This document shows, piece after piece, positions 8,815-17,175 of a stretch of 64,000 bases of DNA; the stretch's first letter is position 1, and every line of letters starts with the position of its first letter. The position numbers and the translations under genes were made by a program. The notes below the pieces were generated by a model. It was given only the letters and a program-made list of their open reading frames with translations, ran no database searches and was not told the origin of the DNA. The stretch comes from Pseudanabaena sp. (GTDB lineage Bacteria; Cyanobacteriota; Cyanobacteriia; Pseudanabaenales; Pseudanabaenaceae). Where the stretch lies: NCBI GenBank assembly GCA_003249015.1, contig QBLS01000016.1:1-64000 (forward strand), given 5' to 3'.

Positions 8815-9201
8815 TTAGGATTTGGACATTTCATATTTAAGCTTGTAACGACTGCCTAAATAATCAAATTCAATACGCTTAACTTTTAGCCAAATCGCAA
8901 CACAATTAATTCCCAAGCAAGTTATCCCCAAAAACAGCAAGATAAAAGTCGGAGCCATCACCACGCCAACGATATACCAGCTAACCACATGGGCAATCAT
9001 TAGCAAAGCGTAAACGATCGCACTCACACTAATTGTAAAAATCTGGATAGGCGATCGCTTCAAAATCGTGAATAGAATTGTTTGGAAAGTGACAATCAAG
9101 TTGGCAGGTACAAGGAACGCACATATCGATACACAATGCGATCGCGAGAAGTTACCCAGATAATCACCAACAGATGCACCCATGCAATGCAAATCAAACA
9201 T
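8815..9201 (-). CDS. Small membrane protein of unknown function
   Basis: 128 aa with three to four hydrophobic segments (ICAFLVPANLIVTFQTILF, IFTISVSAIVYALLMIAHVV, VMAPTFILLFLGITCLGI) and a short basic C-terminal tail. No family recognised. It lies 58 bp downstream of the secreted two-domain protein's start, on the same strand, and HIP1 sites occur inside it. An internal ATG at 9183 is an alternative start. Confidence 0.5.
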   Translation of the reverse strand: MFDLHCMGASVGDYLGNFSRSHCVSICAFLVPANLIVTFQTILFTILKRSPIQIFTISVSAIVYALLMIAHVVSWYIVGVVMAPTFILLFLGITCLGINCVAIWLKVKRIEFDYLGSRYKLKYEMSKS

Positions 9202-9360
9202 TCAATTAATCCTTAGATATTCCCTATCTCTTAGTTACAGCAATCTTCAATTAAGAGAGGCTTCGCTCTCATCAGTAATCACAGGCTGCCATGTATCCTC
9301 AACTTAGCATAGGAATAGTTATGACTGAGTATTTGTAACTATTCGCAAAACTACACCATT

Positions 9361-9415
9361 AAAGCCCAAGAATTAAGTGGCGGCGCGAAGCGCCGCCACT
9401 TAATTCTTGGGCTTT
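9361..9415. repeat. GC-core palindrome
   Basis: Perfect 55-bp palindrome, arms aaagcccaagaattaagt around GGCGGCGC-GAA-GCGCCGCC. Confidence 0.75.
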
Positions 9416-9426
9416 GATTAGTCCAG

Positions 9427-9471
9427 AGCAATCTTTAAAATCTCGGCGGAGCCGAGATTTTAAAGATTGCT
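9427..9471. terminator. Terminator-like palindrome after FIST gene
   Basis: agcaatctttaaaatctcgg / ccgagattttaaagattgct hairpin 8 bp past the FIST stop; on the minus strand it is the 3' end of that transcript. Confidence 0.7.
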
Positions 9472-9478
9472 TTTGGGT

Positions 9479-10687
9479 TTAACTTTTAGGTCTTAAAATC
9501 CCAAAAACAGAAGTATAACCATGTAAGAAAGTTGTCCCTCCCACGGGACCAATCTCTCCTGAACAGAAAAAGCCTCCCAAGGGAATTAAGCCAAGGTGTT
9601 TTTGTAATACTTCAGAATCAAAATTAGGCTTGTCGTATAGTCTCTCGCCACGACCCATACAAGAAAACATGAGGGCGGCGGTCGGCGCAACATTGGGAGA
9701 TTCTAGGTTCAAGTGATTCAAATAATTAATCATTGCTTCTTCGAGATCTTCCGCCGATGCCTTGCCATCGCGCAGATGAAGCTGAATACGTTGCCCTGGG
9801 CGCATCCGATCGCCAACAGCGATCGCACCAGAGCGCGGGTCAACACCAATAATATTGCGAATTAAAAAATCTCCCTGCGAAGGATTCGCCTTAAACTCAT
9901 TCATGACTACGCCGATGAATAGAGAATGTTGCGCTAACTCGCGATCGCTTTGACTCAGCCCACCCACCGTATCTTGCAATAGACTTAAGGGCGGCTTACC
10001 TTCCAAACCTAAAATCAGATTGCGTTCGCATTCAGACACTTGCAAAATCTTACCGATGGGACGACAGCCTTGAGCCACCACTGGATCAATGGTGATATCT
10101 CCCCATAAAGCCACACCCAGTAGCCCTGTGCGATAGAGCTTATACTTGCCCTCTTCATAAAAGCAAAATAGAGCATTGGCTCCCATGCCGCCGCTACTAG
10201 CCAAACCACCCACCTTGATCGAATTTGGATAAGCAAAGTCCAACCCTTGGATCAGGTCATTAATGGGAAACGAGAATGGATCACCAACTAAGACAAAGTT
10301 AGGTTCAGTAGATGGATCGACACCAGCCAAACTTTGCCAGCGGTCGGGTGAACTATCCAAATCGGGCAAGTCGCTATCATCTAAGTGAAATATCTTAGAC
10401 TGAGCATTGGGCAGATGACCGACTAGGAGAGAAATAGCTGGCTTATCCTCAAATTCTTGACCATTGCCAACAATACCTCCCCCCGAACAACCGATTAATT
10501 TTTTGATCGGCAACTTATCAGCTAAAAGTGGCAATAGTCGCGGATAGTCACTCGCAAAAGCGGTAGAAACAAATAAAAAACCCAAATCCAGAGAGCGATC
10601 GCCAAGCAATGCCGAAACCTGCTGCGCCAAATCCTGTACCGCTGCCTCTAAAGATATCTTTGTTGAAAGACTAGTAACCCATTTCAT
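9479..10687 (-). CDS. FIST domain sensory protein (FIST_N + FIST_C)
   Basis: 402 aa, the usual size of stand-alone cyanobacterial FIST proteins. The FIST_N part (about 25-235) shows FLFVSTAFASDYPRLLPLL and LIGCSGGGIVGNGQE; the FIST_C part (about 240-395) ends with ALMFSCMGRGERLYDK and GGFFCSGEIGPVGGTTFLHG. The family is thought to bind small ligands such as amino acids and often feeds signal transduction chains; here no kinase is fused or adjacent. Cytoplasmic, no signal peptide. Confidence 0.9.
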   Translation of the reverse strand: MKWVTSLSTKISLEAAVQDLAQQVSALLGDRSLDLGFLFVSTAFASDYPRLLPLLADKLPIKKLIGCSGGGIVGNGQEFEDKPAISLLVGHLPNAQSKIFHLDDSDLPDLDSSPDRWQSLAGVDPSTEPNFVLVGDPFSFPINDLIQGLDFAYPNSIKVGGLASSGGMGANALFCFYEEGKYKLYRTGLLGVALWGDITIDPVVAQGCRPIGKILQVSECERNLILGLEGKPPLSLLQDTVGGLSQSDRELAQHSLFIGVVMNEFKANPSQGDFLIRNIIGVDPRSGAIAVGDRMRPGQRIQLHLRDGKASAEDLEEAMINYLNHLNLESPNVAPTAALMFSCMGRGERLYDKPNFDSEVLQKHLGLIPLGGFFCSGEIGPVGGTTFLHGYTSVFGILRPKS

Positions 10688-11060
10688 ACGCCTAGCCTCG
10701 CAGTAAACTCATTTCTTAGCATTGCTCTATAAAAAATTTATTCAGGGTTACTTAGTTTACTTAATTAAGTTAAGCCCTAGGATCTGGTCTTGATGTCAAA
10801 AATTCAGAGCCTAAACCTAGCAGATATCTAGCAAATATGTTGCTTAAGTATAGACGCTCAAATATTGATCTTTAATTTAATAAATCTTTAGTATTCTAAG
10901 CTTACCTTGCAGTGACGTAATAAGGACTGCGATCGCAGTAAAATGATCTTGGTAGTCAGCAATGAGCGAGTTACCAAGTTTAAGTTATATATACTTTACA
11001 AACTTTATAAATACGTTACAGATACATTTATTTAAAAGCTAATAATAAGGAGAAAACTAT
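10688..11060. promoter_or_regulatory. Divergent regulatory region upstream of apcF
   Basis: 373 bp, AT-rich near apcF, with no ORF. A strong ribosome site (aaggag, about 11047-11052) precedes the apcF ATG by about 8 nt. The length suggests a long leader for a highly expressed phycobilisome gene; exact promoter boxes cannot be fixed by eye. Confidence 0.5.
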
Positions 11061-11558
11061 ATGCAGGATGCAATTACCAGCCTGATTGGTGCTTATGATG
11101 CCACTGGTAAGTACTTTGACCGCGATGCCATGGACACCCTCAAATCCTACTTCGCCACAGGCAACGCTCGCCTAGCCGCCTCTTCGGTAATCACCGCTAA
11201 TGCTGCGTCCATAGTCCGCAAAGCTGGATCTCAGCTATTTGAAGAGGTTCCCGACTTAATCCGTCCAGGCGGAAATGCATACACAACTCGTCGCTTTGCC
11301 GCCTGCTTACGCGATATGGACTACTACCTGCGCTATGCTTCCTATGCTCTGATCGCTGGCAACAACGATGTTCTTGACGAAAGAGTTTTACAAGGATTGC
11401 GCGAAACTTACAACTCACTGGGCGTTCCCATTGGACCGACAGTCCAAGGTATCCAAATCATGAAGCAGCTTGTATTTGAACAAGTTGGTGAATCTGCTGA
11501 ATGGCTAGCTGCTCCCTTCGACTACATGAGCCGCGAATTAAGCGAAAAGAATATCTAA
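11061..11558 (+). CDS. apcF: Allophycocyanin beta-18 subunit (core-linker associated)
   Basis: 165 aa phycobiliprotein. The bilin-attachment cysteine is Cys82 in TRRFAACLRDMDYYLRYASY, and the conserved Asn72 (methylated in beta subunits) is in RPGGNAYTTRR. YFDRDAMDTLKSYF, the longer C terminus ending DYMSRELSEKNI and VGESAEW identify ApcF rather than ApcB, which ends near residue 161 with a different tail. It replaces one ApcB in the terminal-emitter trimer of the phycobilisome core, next to ApcE. As usual it is monocistronic. Its last codons are part of the terminator palindrome. Confidence 0.95.
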   Translation: MQDAITSLIGAYDATGKYFDRDAMDTLKSYFATGNARLAASSVITANAASIVRKAGSQLFEEVPDLIRPGGNAYTTRRFAACLRDMDYYLRYASYALIAGNNDVLDERVLQGLRETYNSLGVPIGPTVQGIQIMKQLVFEQVGESAEWLAAPFDYMSRELSEKNI

Positions 11559-11598
11559 ATAAAAAAGGGTGCTAAGCACCCTTTTTTATTTAGATATT
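11550..11598 (+). terminator. apcF rho-independent terminator with mirrored gene tail
   Basis: Inner stem aaaaaagggtgc-taa-gcaccctttttt is a classic terminator. The palindrome continues outward so that aatatctaa, the apcF last codons and stop, reappear inverted as ttagatatt. Confidence 0.9.
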
Positions 11599-11608
11599 TG
11601 GTGTTATT

Positions 11609-11649
11609 CAAAAGCAAGTGGCGGCGCGAAGCGCCGCCACTTGCTTTTG
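11609..11649. repeat. GC-core palindrome
   Basis: caaaagcaagt arms around GGCGGCGC-GAA-GCGCCGCC, 10 bp after the apcF terminator. Confidence 0.75.
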
Positions 11650-11735
11650 GGATTTTAATTTGATAAGTCTTCAAAATGATTTAAGATTGTTAACAATCGA
11701 AACAAGCTCGATCTAGTCTAGGAGAGATTTTATAT

Positions 11736-12815
11736 ATGGCTTTAGTACCAATGCGCCTGCTGCTCGATCATGCGGCAGAGAACGGATACGGCATTCCTGC
11801 ATTCAATGTTAACAACATGGAGCAGATCCAGTCGATTATGCAGGCTGCAAATGAAACCAACAGCCCTGTAATTCTGCAAGCATCGCGTGGAGCACGCAAT
11901 TATGCGGGCGAAAATTTCTTGCGTCACTTGATTTTGGCTGCTGCTGAAACCTATCCTCATCTGCCAATCGTGATGCACCAAGATCACGGTAACGCCCCCG
12001 CAACCTGCTTCTCGGCAATTCAAAATGGCTTTACCAGCGTGATGATGGATGGCTCATTGGAAGCCGATGCCAAGACTCCTGCTAGCTACGAGTACAACGT
12101 AGAAGTTACTTCTAAAGTTGTTGAAGTTGCCCATGCTTTTGGCGCAAGTGTCGAAGGTGAACTAGGTTGTTTAGGTTCCCTTGAAACTGGTAAGGGTGAA
12201 GCTGAAGATGGACATGGTTTTGAAGGAGCGTTGGATCATTCGCAACTTCTGACCGATCCTAACGAAGCTGCTGACTTTGTAGAGCGCACTCAAGTTGATG
12301 CTCTGGCAGTTGCGATCGGTACTAGCCACGGTGCTTACAAGTTTACCCGCAAGCCTACTGGTGAAATCCTTGCCATCAGCCGCATCGAAGAAATTCACAA
12401 TCGCTTGCCCAATACCCACTTGGTCATGCATGGTTCTTCTTCAGTTCCTGAAGATCTACTAGCAATGATTAACGAGTATGGCGGCGCAATCCCTGAAACC
12501 TACGGTGTACCTGTGGAAGAAATTCAAAAGGGCATTAAGTGTGGTGTTCGTAAAGTTAACATCGACACCGACTGCCGTTTGGCGATTACTGCTGCGGTAC
12601 GTGAAGCTTTGGCTAAGGCTCCTAAAGAGTTTGATCCTCGTCACTTCTTGAAGCCTTCGATCAAGTACATGCAAAAAGTATGTGCCGATCGCTATGTGCA
12701 GTTTGAGTCTGCTGGTCAAGCAAGCAAGATCAAGCAAGTTAGCATTTATGACTTTGTTGGCAAGTATGCTAAGGGTGAACTAAAGCAAGTTAGCCGCGAA
12801 GCTGTCAAAGCATAA
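11736..12815 (+). CDS. fbaA: Class II fructose-1,6-bisphosphate aldolase
   Basis: 359 aa. Zinc-dependent aldolase of the Calvin cycle and gluconeogenesis; condenses GAP with DHAP, and E4P with DHAP to sedoheptulose bisphosphate in autotrophs. Zn ligands are visible in MHQDHGNA, in the VEGELGCLG region, and in [11 protein letters not shown] and [11 protein letters not shown]. The [11 protein letters not shown] motif and phosphate-binding loop are intact. Strong ribosome site (aggaga) 12 nt before ATG. Expressed alone, followed by its own terminator. Also called cbbA or fda in cyanobacteria. Confidence 0.95.
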   Translation: MALVPMRLLLDHAAENGYGIPAFNVNNMEQIQSIMQAANETNSPVILQASRGARNYAGENFLRHLILAAAETYPHLPIVMHQDHGNAPATCFSAIQNGFTSVMMDGSLEADAKTPASYEYNVEVTSKVVEVAHAFGASVEGELGCLGSLETGKGEAEDGHGFEGALDHSQLLTDPNEAADFVERTQVDALAVAIGTSHGAYKFTRKPTGEILAISRIEEIHNRLPNTHLVMHGSSSVPEDLLAMINEYGGAIPETYGVPVEEIQKGIKCGVRKVNIDTDCRLAITAAVREALAKAPKEFDPRHFLKPSIKYMQKVCADRYVQFESAGQASKIKQVSIYDFVGKYAKGELKQVSREAVKA

Positions 12816-12851
12816 GCGGCATAAGCGATCGCTGCTCATCTCTAAGTAACA

Positions 12852-12878
12852 AATAAGGGGCGCTGTACGCCCCTTATT
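12852..12878 (+). terminator. fbaA rho-independent terminator
   Basis: aataaggggcg-ctgta-cgccccttatt stem-loop followed by a T-rich stretch, 36 bp after the fbaA stop. Confidence 0.85.
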
Positions 12879-12935
12879 TATTGGCAAGTAGTCCTTCACA
12901 CTCAATTCTGATTTGTACTCAATCAAAGTTCTTCT

Positions 12936-13841
12936 ATGACTTTCTCTTTATTTTCAACGGCTGAGCCAAGTAAAGCTAGTCCAGTTAAGAAACCAAAACT
13001 TTTGGTGGTTGATGATGAACAGGACAATCTAGATTTGCTATATCGGACTTTTCGCCGCGACTTTACGATATTCCGTGCTGATAGCGGCTTTAAAGCATTA
13101 GAAATCCTTGCCAGTGAAGGAGAAATGGCAGCAATTATTTCCGATCAGCGAATGCCCGAAATGAAGGGTACAGAATTTTTGAGTCGCACTGTTTCTGACT
13201 TTCCCGATACGATGCGAATTGTGCTGACGGGATATACAGATATTGCAGATTTGATCGAGGCGATTAATTCAGGGCAAGTCCATAAGTACATTACCAAGCC
13301 TTGGGAGCCAGATCAGTTAAAGTCAATCATTTCGGAAGCCACTCAAAGCTACGACTTGCTCAAACAAAGGTCGGAAGAGTTACGCCGATCGCAAGCTCAA
13401 AATCATCTTCTCGCTGTAATTGTAGAGATTGCCCAGAGATCCAACCAGTTAGCTGATAGTGTATTTCCTCTTGCCAATGCTTTTTGGCAAAATTTTGGTG
13501 CCGATGCGGTGGTTTTTCAACTTGTAGAAAATAGTCTTTTTACGGATATTCAAGCCATATGCGGCAGTGGGGTTTGGGATTTGCAGAGTGATCCGCAGGC
13601 TCTCCAAGCGATCACCTTAGGAAAATCGCAAATCAATCTTGATGTGGGGCAAGAAACGGGGCAAGATCAATCTTTGCGGACGAGTTTAGCGATCGCGATT
13701 GTGTTTAGAGAAAAGGTGTTAGGGGTTTTGTCAATGCGATGGCAGAGGGCTAATGCGGTTAGTTTGAAGGATGTAGCCGCGATTCAACAATGCGCCGATG
13801 AAGTGGCGATCGTCCTGACCTGTATTAATTGCGTTGCTTAG
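12936..13841 (+). CDS. Response regulator with REC and GAF-like domains
   Basis: 301 aa. REC domain at about 20-140: DDE acid pair, phospho-acceptor Asp70 in IISDQRMPEMKG, Thr in LTGYTD, Lys in KYITKPWEP, the RpfG/HDOD-type REC subclass. Residues 150-297 look like a degenerate GAF domain (ending VLGVLSMRWQRA...ADEVAIVLT). No DNA-binding or enzymatic output domain, so it probably works by protein contacts. The REC domain is strikingly close to the N terminus of the CyaC-like protein at 32132, suggesting duplication. Its last eight codons are mirrored in the following palindrome. Confidence 0.85.
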   Translation: MTFSLFSTAEPSKASPVKKPKLLVVDDEQDNLDLLYRTFRRDFTIFRADSGFKALEILASEGEMAAIISDQRMPEMKGTEFLSRTVSDFPDTMRIVLTGYTDIADLIEAINSGQVHKYITKPWEPDQLKSIISEATQSYDLLKQRSEELRRSQAQNHLLAVIVEIAQRSNQLADSVFPLANAFWQNFGADAVVFQLVENSLFTDIQAICGSGVWDLQSDPQALQAITLGKSQINLDVGQETGQDQSLRTSLAIAIVFREKVLGVLSMRWQRANAVSLKDVAAIQQCADEVAIVLTCINCVA

Positions 13842-13887
13842 TGTTGAGGCGCTTCGCACCTCAACACTAAGCAACGCGCCAATTAAT
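13824..13887. terminator. Convergent palindrome mirroring both gene ends
   Basis: attaattgcgttgcttag, the regulator's last codons and stop, reappears inverted (ctaagcaacg...caattaat, with a 3-nt bulge) up to and into the ftsY stop region at 13883. Core gttgaggcg-cttcg-cacctcaac. Confidence 0.85.
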
Positions 13888-15502
13888 TGCTTAGCAATGC
13901 TTCCACAAACTCGTAGCTAGAGAATGGGCGTAAATCCTCAATTCCTTCACCAGCACCAATAAAGCGAATCGGCAAACCGAGTTGTTGCACTACGGCGATC
14001 GCCACACCACCTTTGGCAGTGCCATCAAGCTTCGTCAAGATTACGCCAGTGATTCCTGCGGATTGCGAAAAGACCTCAGCCTGCTTGAGTCCATTTTGCC
14101 CAAGGGTAGAGTCAAGCACCAGTAAAGATTCGATTTTGGCATCGGCAGATTTTTTGTCAACAATGCGACGAATCTTGCTTAGTTCTTCCATCAAATTCTT
14201 TTTATTTTGCAAGCGTCCTGCGGTATCGACGAGGAGCAGTTCTGTACCTCTAGCTTGAGCCGCACTAATCGCGTCAAAAACCACCGCCGCAGGATCGGCA
14301 TTTTGAGCAGGATTACAAATTACCTCAACATTAGAGCGCATTCCCCAACTCTTGACCTGCTCCACTGCCGCCGCCCGAAAGGTATCAGCCGCCGCAATCA
14401 GGGTTTTGTAGCCTGACTTGACGCTTAGGTGAGAGAGCTTACCAATGGTCGTAGTTTTGCCCGCTCCATTCACCCCTGTAATCAGCCAAATATTCAGTTG
14501 ATTTTTTTCGGGAATCAACATGGGAATTGGTTCATTGCCTTTTGCTGCAGACACATCGAGCATCTCTCGCAAGATTTGTTTGAGATAGGCGATCGCTTCT
14601 TCAGGCGGCAATACTTCGGCACGAAGTTTGGCTTGCAACTTAGAAATGATTTGGTCAGTGGCTTTTACGCCCACATCAGCTTGTAAGAGCAAAGCTTCGA
14701 TATCATCAACTGCTTCGGCACTGAGAGGGCCTTGACCAACGATAGATTTGAGCTGATTGACCAGAGATAGGCGGGTTTTATCTAAGCCTTGGCGGAGACG
14801 GTTCAGCCATGTAATTTCTTCCGCAGAGATTTCTTCGGGGCGGCGACCTTGAGACGCAAGGACTTCGGCTGACCAGATAAAGTCATCATCAAATTTGATT
14901 GTCGCTTTACGGCGTGGAGCAGGCTTGACTTCTGGCTCTGGCTCAATGATTGCCGTGGCTTCAAGGGCAGCAATACGGGCAAGGCGATCGCTTTCCGACT
15001 GCATCCAAAAAGGGACTGGCTCTGATACTTCAGGTTTATTTTCTAACGGTGCTTCCGTATTCTGAGCCGCTATTTCAGGATTTTCTATTGCCGCAGTTTG
15101 CATATCCTCGGATGCAGTCTCGACTTCGGCAACAGTCTCTAAATCTAAATTCTGAACAACAATCTCAGGTTCTGTAATTTCTACAACTTCAACCTGAGAT
15201 AGAACATCACTTTCAGTAATCTGAGCCTCTGGTTCAACGATTTCTGGTTGAGGAGTTTCTGCTTCCGCAATAACTGCCGCATCCTCATTGGCTTGAGGCT
15301 CGGGCTCAATAATTTCCGCCTGTTGCTGCACATTAGCATAGGCTGCTTTTGCCCAGTTTAATAAATCCTGAGACGCGGGCGATGGCGCAGATTCTGTCGG
15401 TATAGGATCGGGGGCTTTTACTTCAGTCGGGGCTGGCTCCACAGATTGATTATTAGCATCTTTGTCATCATCAAACTTGCGCCGAAACCAGTTAAACACC
15501 AT
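13883..15502 (-). CDS. ftsY: Signal recognition particle receptor FtsY
   Basis: 539 aa. A long acidic, repeat-rich A domain (about 1-235; many EPE, EIVEPE and EAE stretches) precedes the NG GTPase domain. GTPase motifs are clear: G1 GVNGAGKTTTIGKL, DTFRAAA, G3 DTAGRLQNKKNL, G4 TKLDGTAKGG, and the closing GAGEGIEDLRPFSS. Docks ribosome-SRP complexes to the membrane for co-translational insertion. No membrane anchor is visible; the acidic domain is long for the family, as in other cyanobacteria. Monocistronic and convergent with the REC-GAF gene. Confidence 0.95.
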   Translation of the reverse strand: MVFNWFRRKFDDDKDANNQSVEPAPTEVKAPDPIPTESAPSPASQDLLNWAKAAYANVQQQAEIIEPEPQANEDAAVIAEAETPQPEIVEPEAQITESDVLSQVEVVEITEPEIVVQNLDLETVAEVETASEDMQTAAIENPEIAAQNTEAPLENKPEVSEPVPFWMQSESDRLARIAALEATAIIEPEPEVKPAPRRKATIKFDDDFIWSAEVLASQGRRPEEISAEEITWLNRLRQGLDKTRLSLVNQLKSIVGQGPLSAEAVDDIEALLLQADVGVKATDQIISKLQAKLRAEVLPPEEAIAYLKQILREMLDVSAAKGNEPIPMLIPEKNQLNIWLITGVNGAGKTTTIGKLSHLSVKSGYKTLIAAADTFRAAAVEQVKSWGMRSNVEVICNPAQNADPAAVVFDAISAAQARGTELLLVDTAGRLQNKKNLMEELSKIRRIVDKKSADAKIESLLVLDSTLGQNGLKQAEVFSQSAGITGVILTKLDGTAKGGVAIAVVQQLGLPIRFIGAGEGIEDLRPFSSYEFVEALLSN

Positions 15503-15671
15503 ACCAATACCCTCATGAAAGGTCTCAATCTATACCAAAGTCCAAGTGTAGCGCTTTTTTAAGACGTAAGTATTGCCAGCACTAAGCAAGATCTAGGCGG
15601 TTTCCCGAAACTAAGGATCACTCTCGCTCATAGGATTTTGGGGTTTTCATGCAAGGACAGCTACATAATAC

Positions 15672-15704
15672 AAAGAGAGAGCCGTTTAAAATGGCTCTCT
15701 CTTT
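15672..15704 (-). terminator. Terminator downstream of tRNA-Val
   Basis: aaagagagagcc...ggctctctcttt stem-loop, 12 bp beyond the tRNA 3' end on the minus strand. Confidence 0.75.
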
Positions 15705-15715
15705 ACCTGTATTAA

Positions 15716-15788
15716 TGGGCGCTGAGGGACTCGAACCCCCGACATTCTCGGTGTAAACGAGACGCTCTACCAACTGAGCTAAGCGCCC
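15716..15788 (-). tRNA. trnV-UAC: tRNA-Val (anticodon UAC)
   Basis: 73 nt including the discriminator A. Acceptor stem GGGCGCT/AGCGCCC pairs fully, the D-arm is TAGCTCAGTTGGTAGAGC, the anticodon stem TCTCG/CGAGA encloses loop TTTACAC (anticodon TAC), and the T-arm is GGGGGTTCGAGTCCC. CCA is not encoded. Confidence 0.96.
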
Positions 15789-15857
15789 TTGCTCTTAAGC
15801 TTTAACACTATAGCAGATAGAGTTGGATTTTTACTAGTGATTTTTAAAATGTTTTTA

Positions 15858-15898
15858 TGGATTGGTTCGGCTATCACTGGCTGAGCCAATCCATAAAT
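15858..15898. terminator. Hairpin after ddl
   Basis: atggattggttcggct...agccaatccat stem with an 11-nt loop, just past the ddl stop on the minus strand. Confidence 0.55.
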
Positions 15899-15912
15899 AT
15901 TTCCATCAGTTG

Positions 15913-16977
15913 TCAATTAGCATAATTATGTTTTGCGATCGCCAATTCCACTAGGCGATCGCAGAGTTCTGTAAAAGGAATACCCGAATATTCCCATAAT
16001 TTGGGATACATACTCAAAGCTGTAAACCCAGGGAAAGTATTGATTTCATTGATTAAGACCGTACCTGTGGCTTCGACATAGAAGAAATCAACTCTAGCTA
16101 GCCCCGATCCCGCCACAGTTTGAAAAGCCTTCACCGCCATCGCTTGCACTGCTTGAGCGACGTTATCGGGTAACTGGCTAGGAATGATTAGATCCGCCAT
16201 GCCTGCGGTGTACTTGGTTTCGTAATCATAAAAATCACTGTTAAAAGTAATCTCGCCGATCGCTGAGGCTTGGGGTTGCTCATTTCCTAAAACCGCACAT
16301 TCGATCTCACGAGCCGTGACCCCTTGCTCAATGATGATGCGGGGATCGTAACTGGTTGCACTCGCGATCGCCTCTTGTAATTGTTGGCGATCGCGCACCT
16401 TAGAGATACCCACCGATGAGCCAAGATTAGAAGGCTTGACAAAGCAAGGGTAGCCAAGAGTCGCTTCAATATGTTCACTCCATTCCTGCTGCTCCTGTTG
16501 CCATTGCCAACGGTTGAGAGCTACATACTTAACCTGTGGCAAACCCGCATTGGCAAAAATTGCTTTCATCGCAATCTTATCCATACCCACCGCTGAGGCA
16601 AGTACACCGTTACCCACATAGGGTTTGTGCATTAACTGTAATAGCCCCTGTACGGTTCCGTCTTCTCCGTTGGGGCCATGCAGCACAGGAAACCACAGAT
16701 CAATTTGCTGAACTTCTGCTGGCAAGAAAAAAGCTGCCCCAGTCAATAATTCGGAATCTGTAAGGCTTTTGCCAGAGCTTAAAACCTGTTGCGATACATT
16801 AGGGCTGCGCCATGTGCCATCGCGTTGAATGTAAAAGGGTTGCACTTGATAGCGTGAGTTTTGGCTGAGGGCTGAGGCGATCGCCCTAGCGGATGTAATT
16901 GAGACATCATGCTCTCCTGATTGCCCTCCAAAAAGCAGCCCGATATTTAGAGAAGCCTTATCACTCACGACTACCAT
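15913..16977 (-). CDS. ddl: D-alanine--D-alanine ligase
   Basis: 354 aa ATP-grasp enzyme making the D-Ala-D-Ala dipeptide for peptidoglycan. N-terminal LLFGGQSGEHDVSITSA binds D-Ala (Glu and Ser of the active site), LHGPNGEDGTVQGLL follows, CFVKPSNLGSSVGISKV is the ATP-binding loop region, and ARVDFF...VLINEINTFPGFT carries the metal-binding residues. Length normal. Monocistronic on the minus strand; the other murein genes in the window (murE, the amidase) are not linked. Confidence 0.95.
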   Translation of the reverse strand: MVVVSDKASLNIGLLFGGQSGEHDVSITSARAIASALSQNSRYQVQPFYIQRDGTWRSPNVSQQVLSSGKSLTDSELLTGAAFFLPAEVQQIDLWFPVLHGPNGEDGTVQGLLQLMHKPYVGNGVLASAVGMDKIAMKAIFANAGLPQVKYVALNRWQWQQEQQEWSEHIEATLGYPCFVKPSNLGSSVGISKVRDRQQLQEAIASATSYDPRIIIEQGVTAREIECAVLGNEQPQASAIGEITFNSDFYDYETKYTAGMADLIIPSQLPDNVAQAVQAMAVKAFQTVAGSGLARVDFFYVEATGTVLINEINTFPGFTALSMYPKLWEYSGIPFTELCDRLVELAIAKHNYAN

Positions 16978-17049
16978 TAGTAAATTCCCTCGTTCGCTGA
17001 TGTCAAAATTTAAGTACTGACTACTTTACCGCGCTAAGTGGTGCAAACC

Positions 17050-17096
17050 CAAAACATAAAAGAACTGTTGCAAAGCAACAGTTCTTTTATGTTTTG
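17050..17096. repeat. AT-rich palindrome between ddl and topA
   Basis: caaaacataaaagaactgtt / aacagttcttttatgttttg, perfect arms with a gcaaagc core. Confidence 0.75.
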
Positions 17097-17120
17097 ACAA
17101 AGTAAGCTTTGCCTATATAA

Positions 17121-17175
17121 AACCAAATAGTAAGCATGGGCGGCGCGAAGCGCCGCCCATGCTTACTATTTGGTT
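17121..17175 (-). terminator. topA-end palindrome with mirrored gene tail
   Basis: The right arm (catgcttactatttggtt) contains the topA final codons ACC AAA TAG on the minus strand. The left arm is their exact inverted copy, with the GGCGGCGC-GAA core between. Confidence 0.85.

Noticed and set aside
10688-11060. Possible regulatory RNA upstream of apcF
   Set aside because: No stable structure or conserved RNA motif could be seen by eye; left as leader only.
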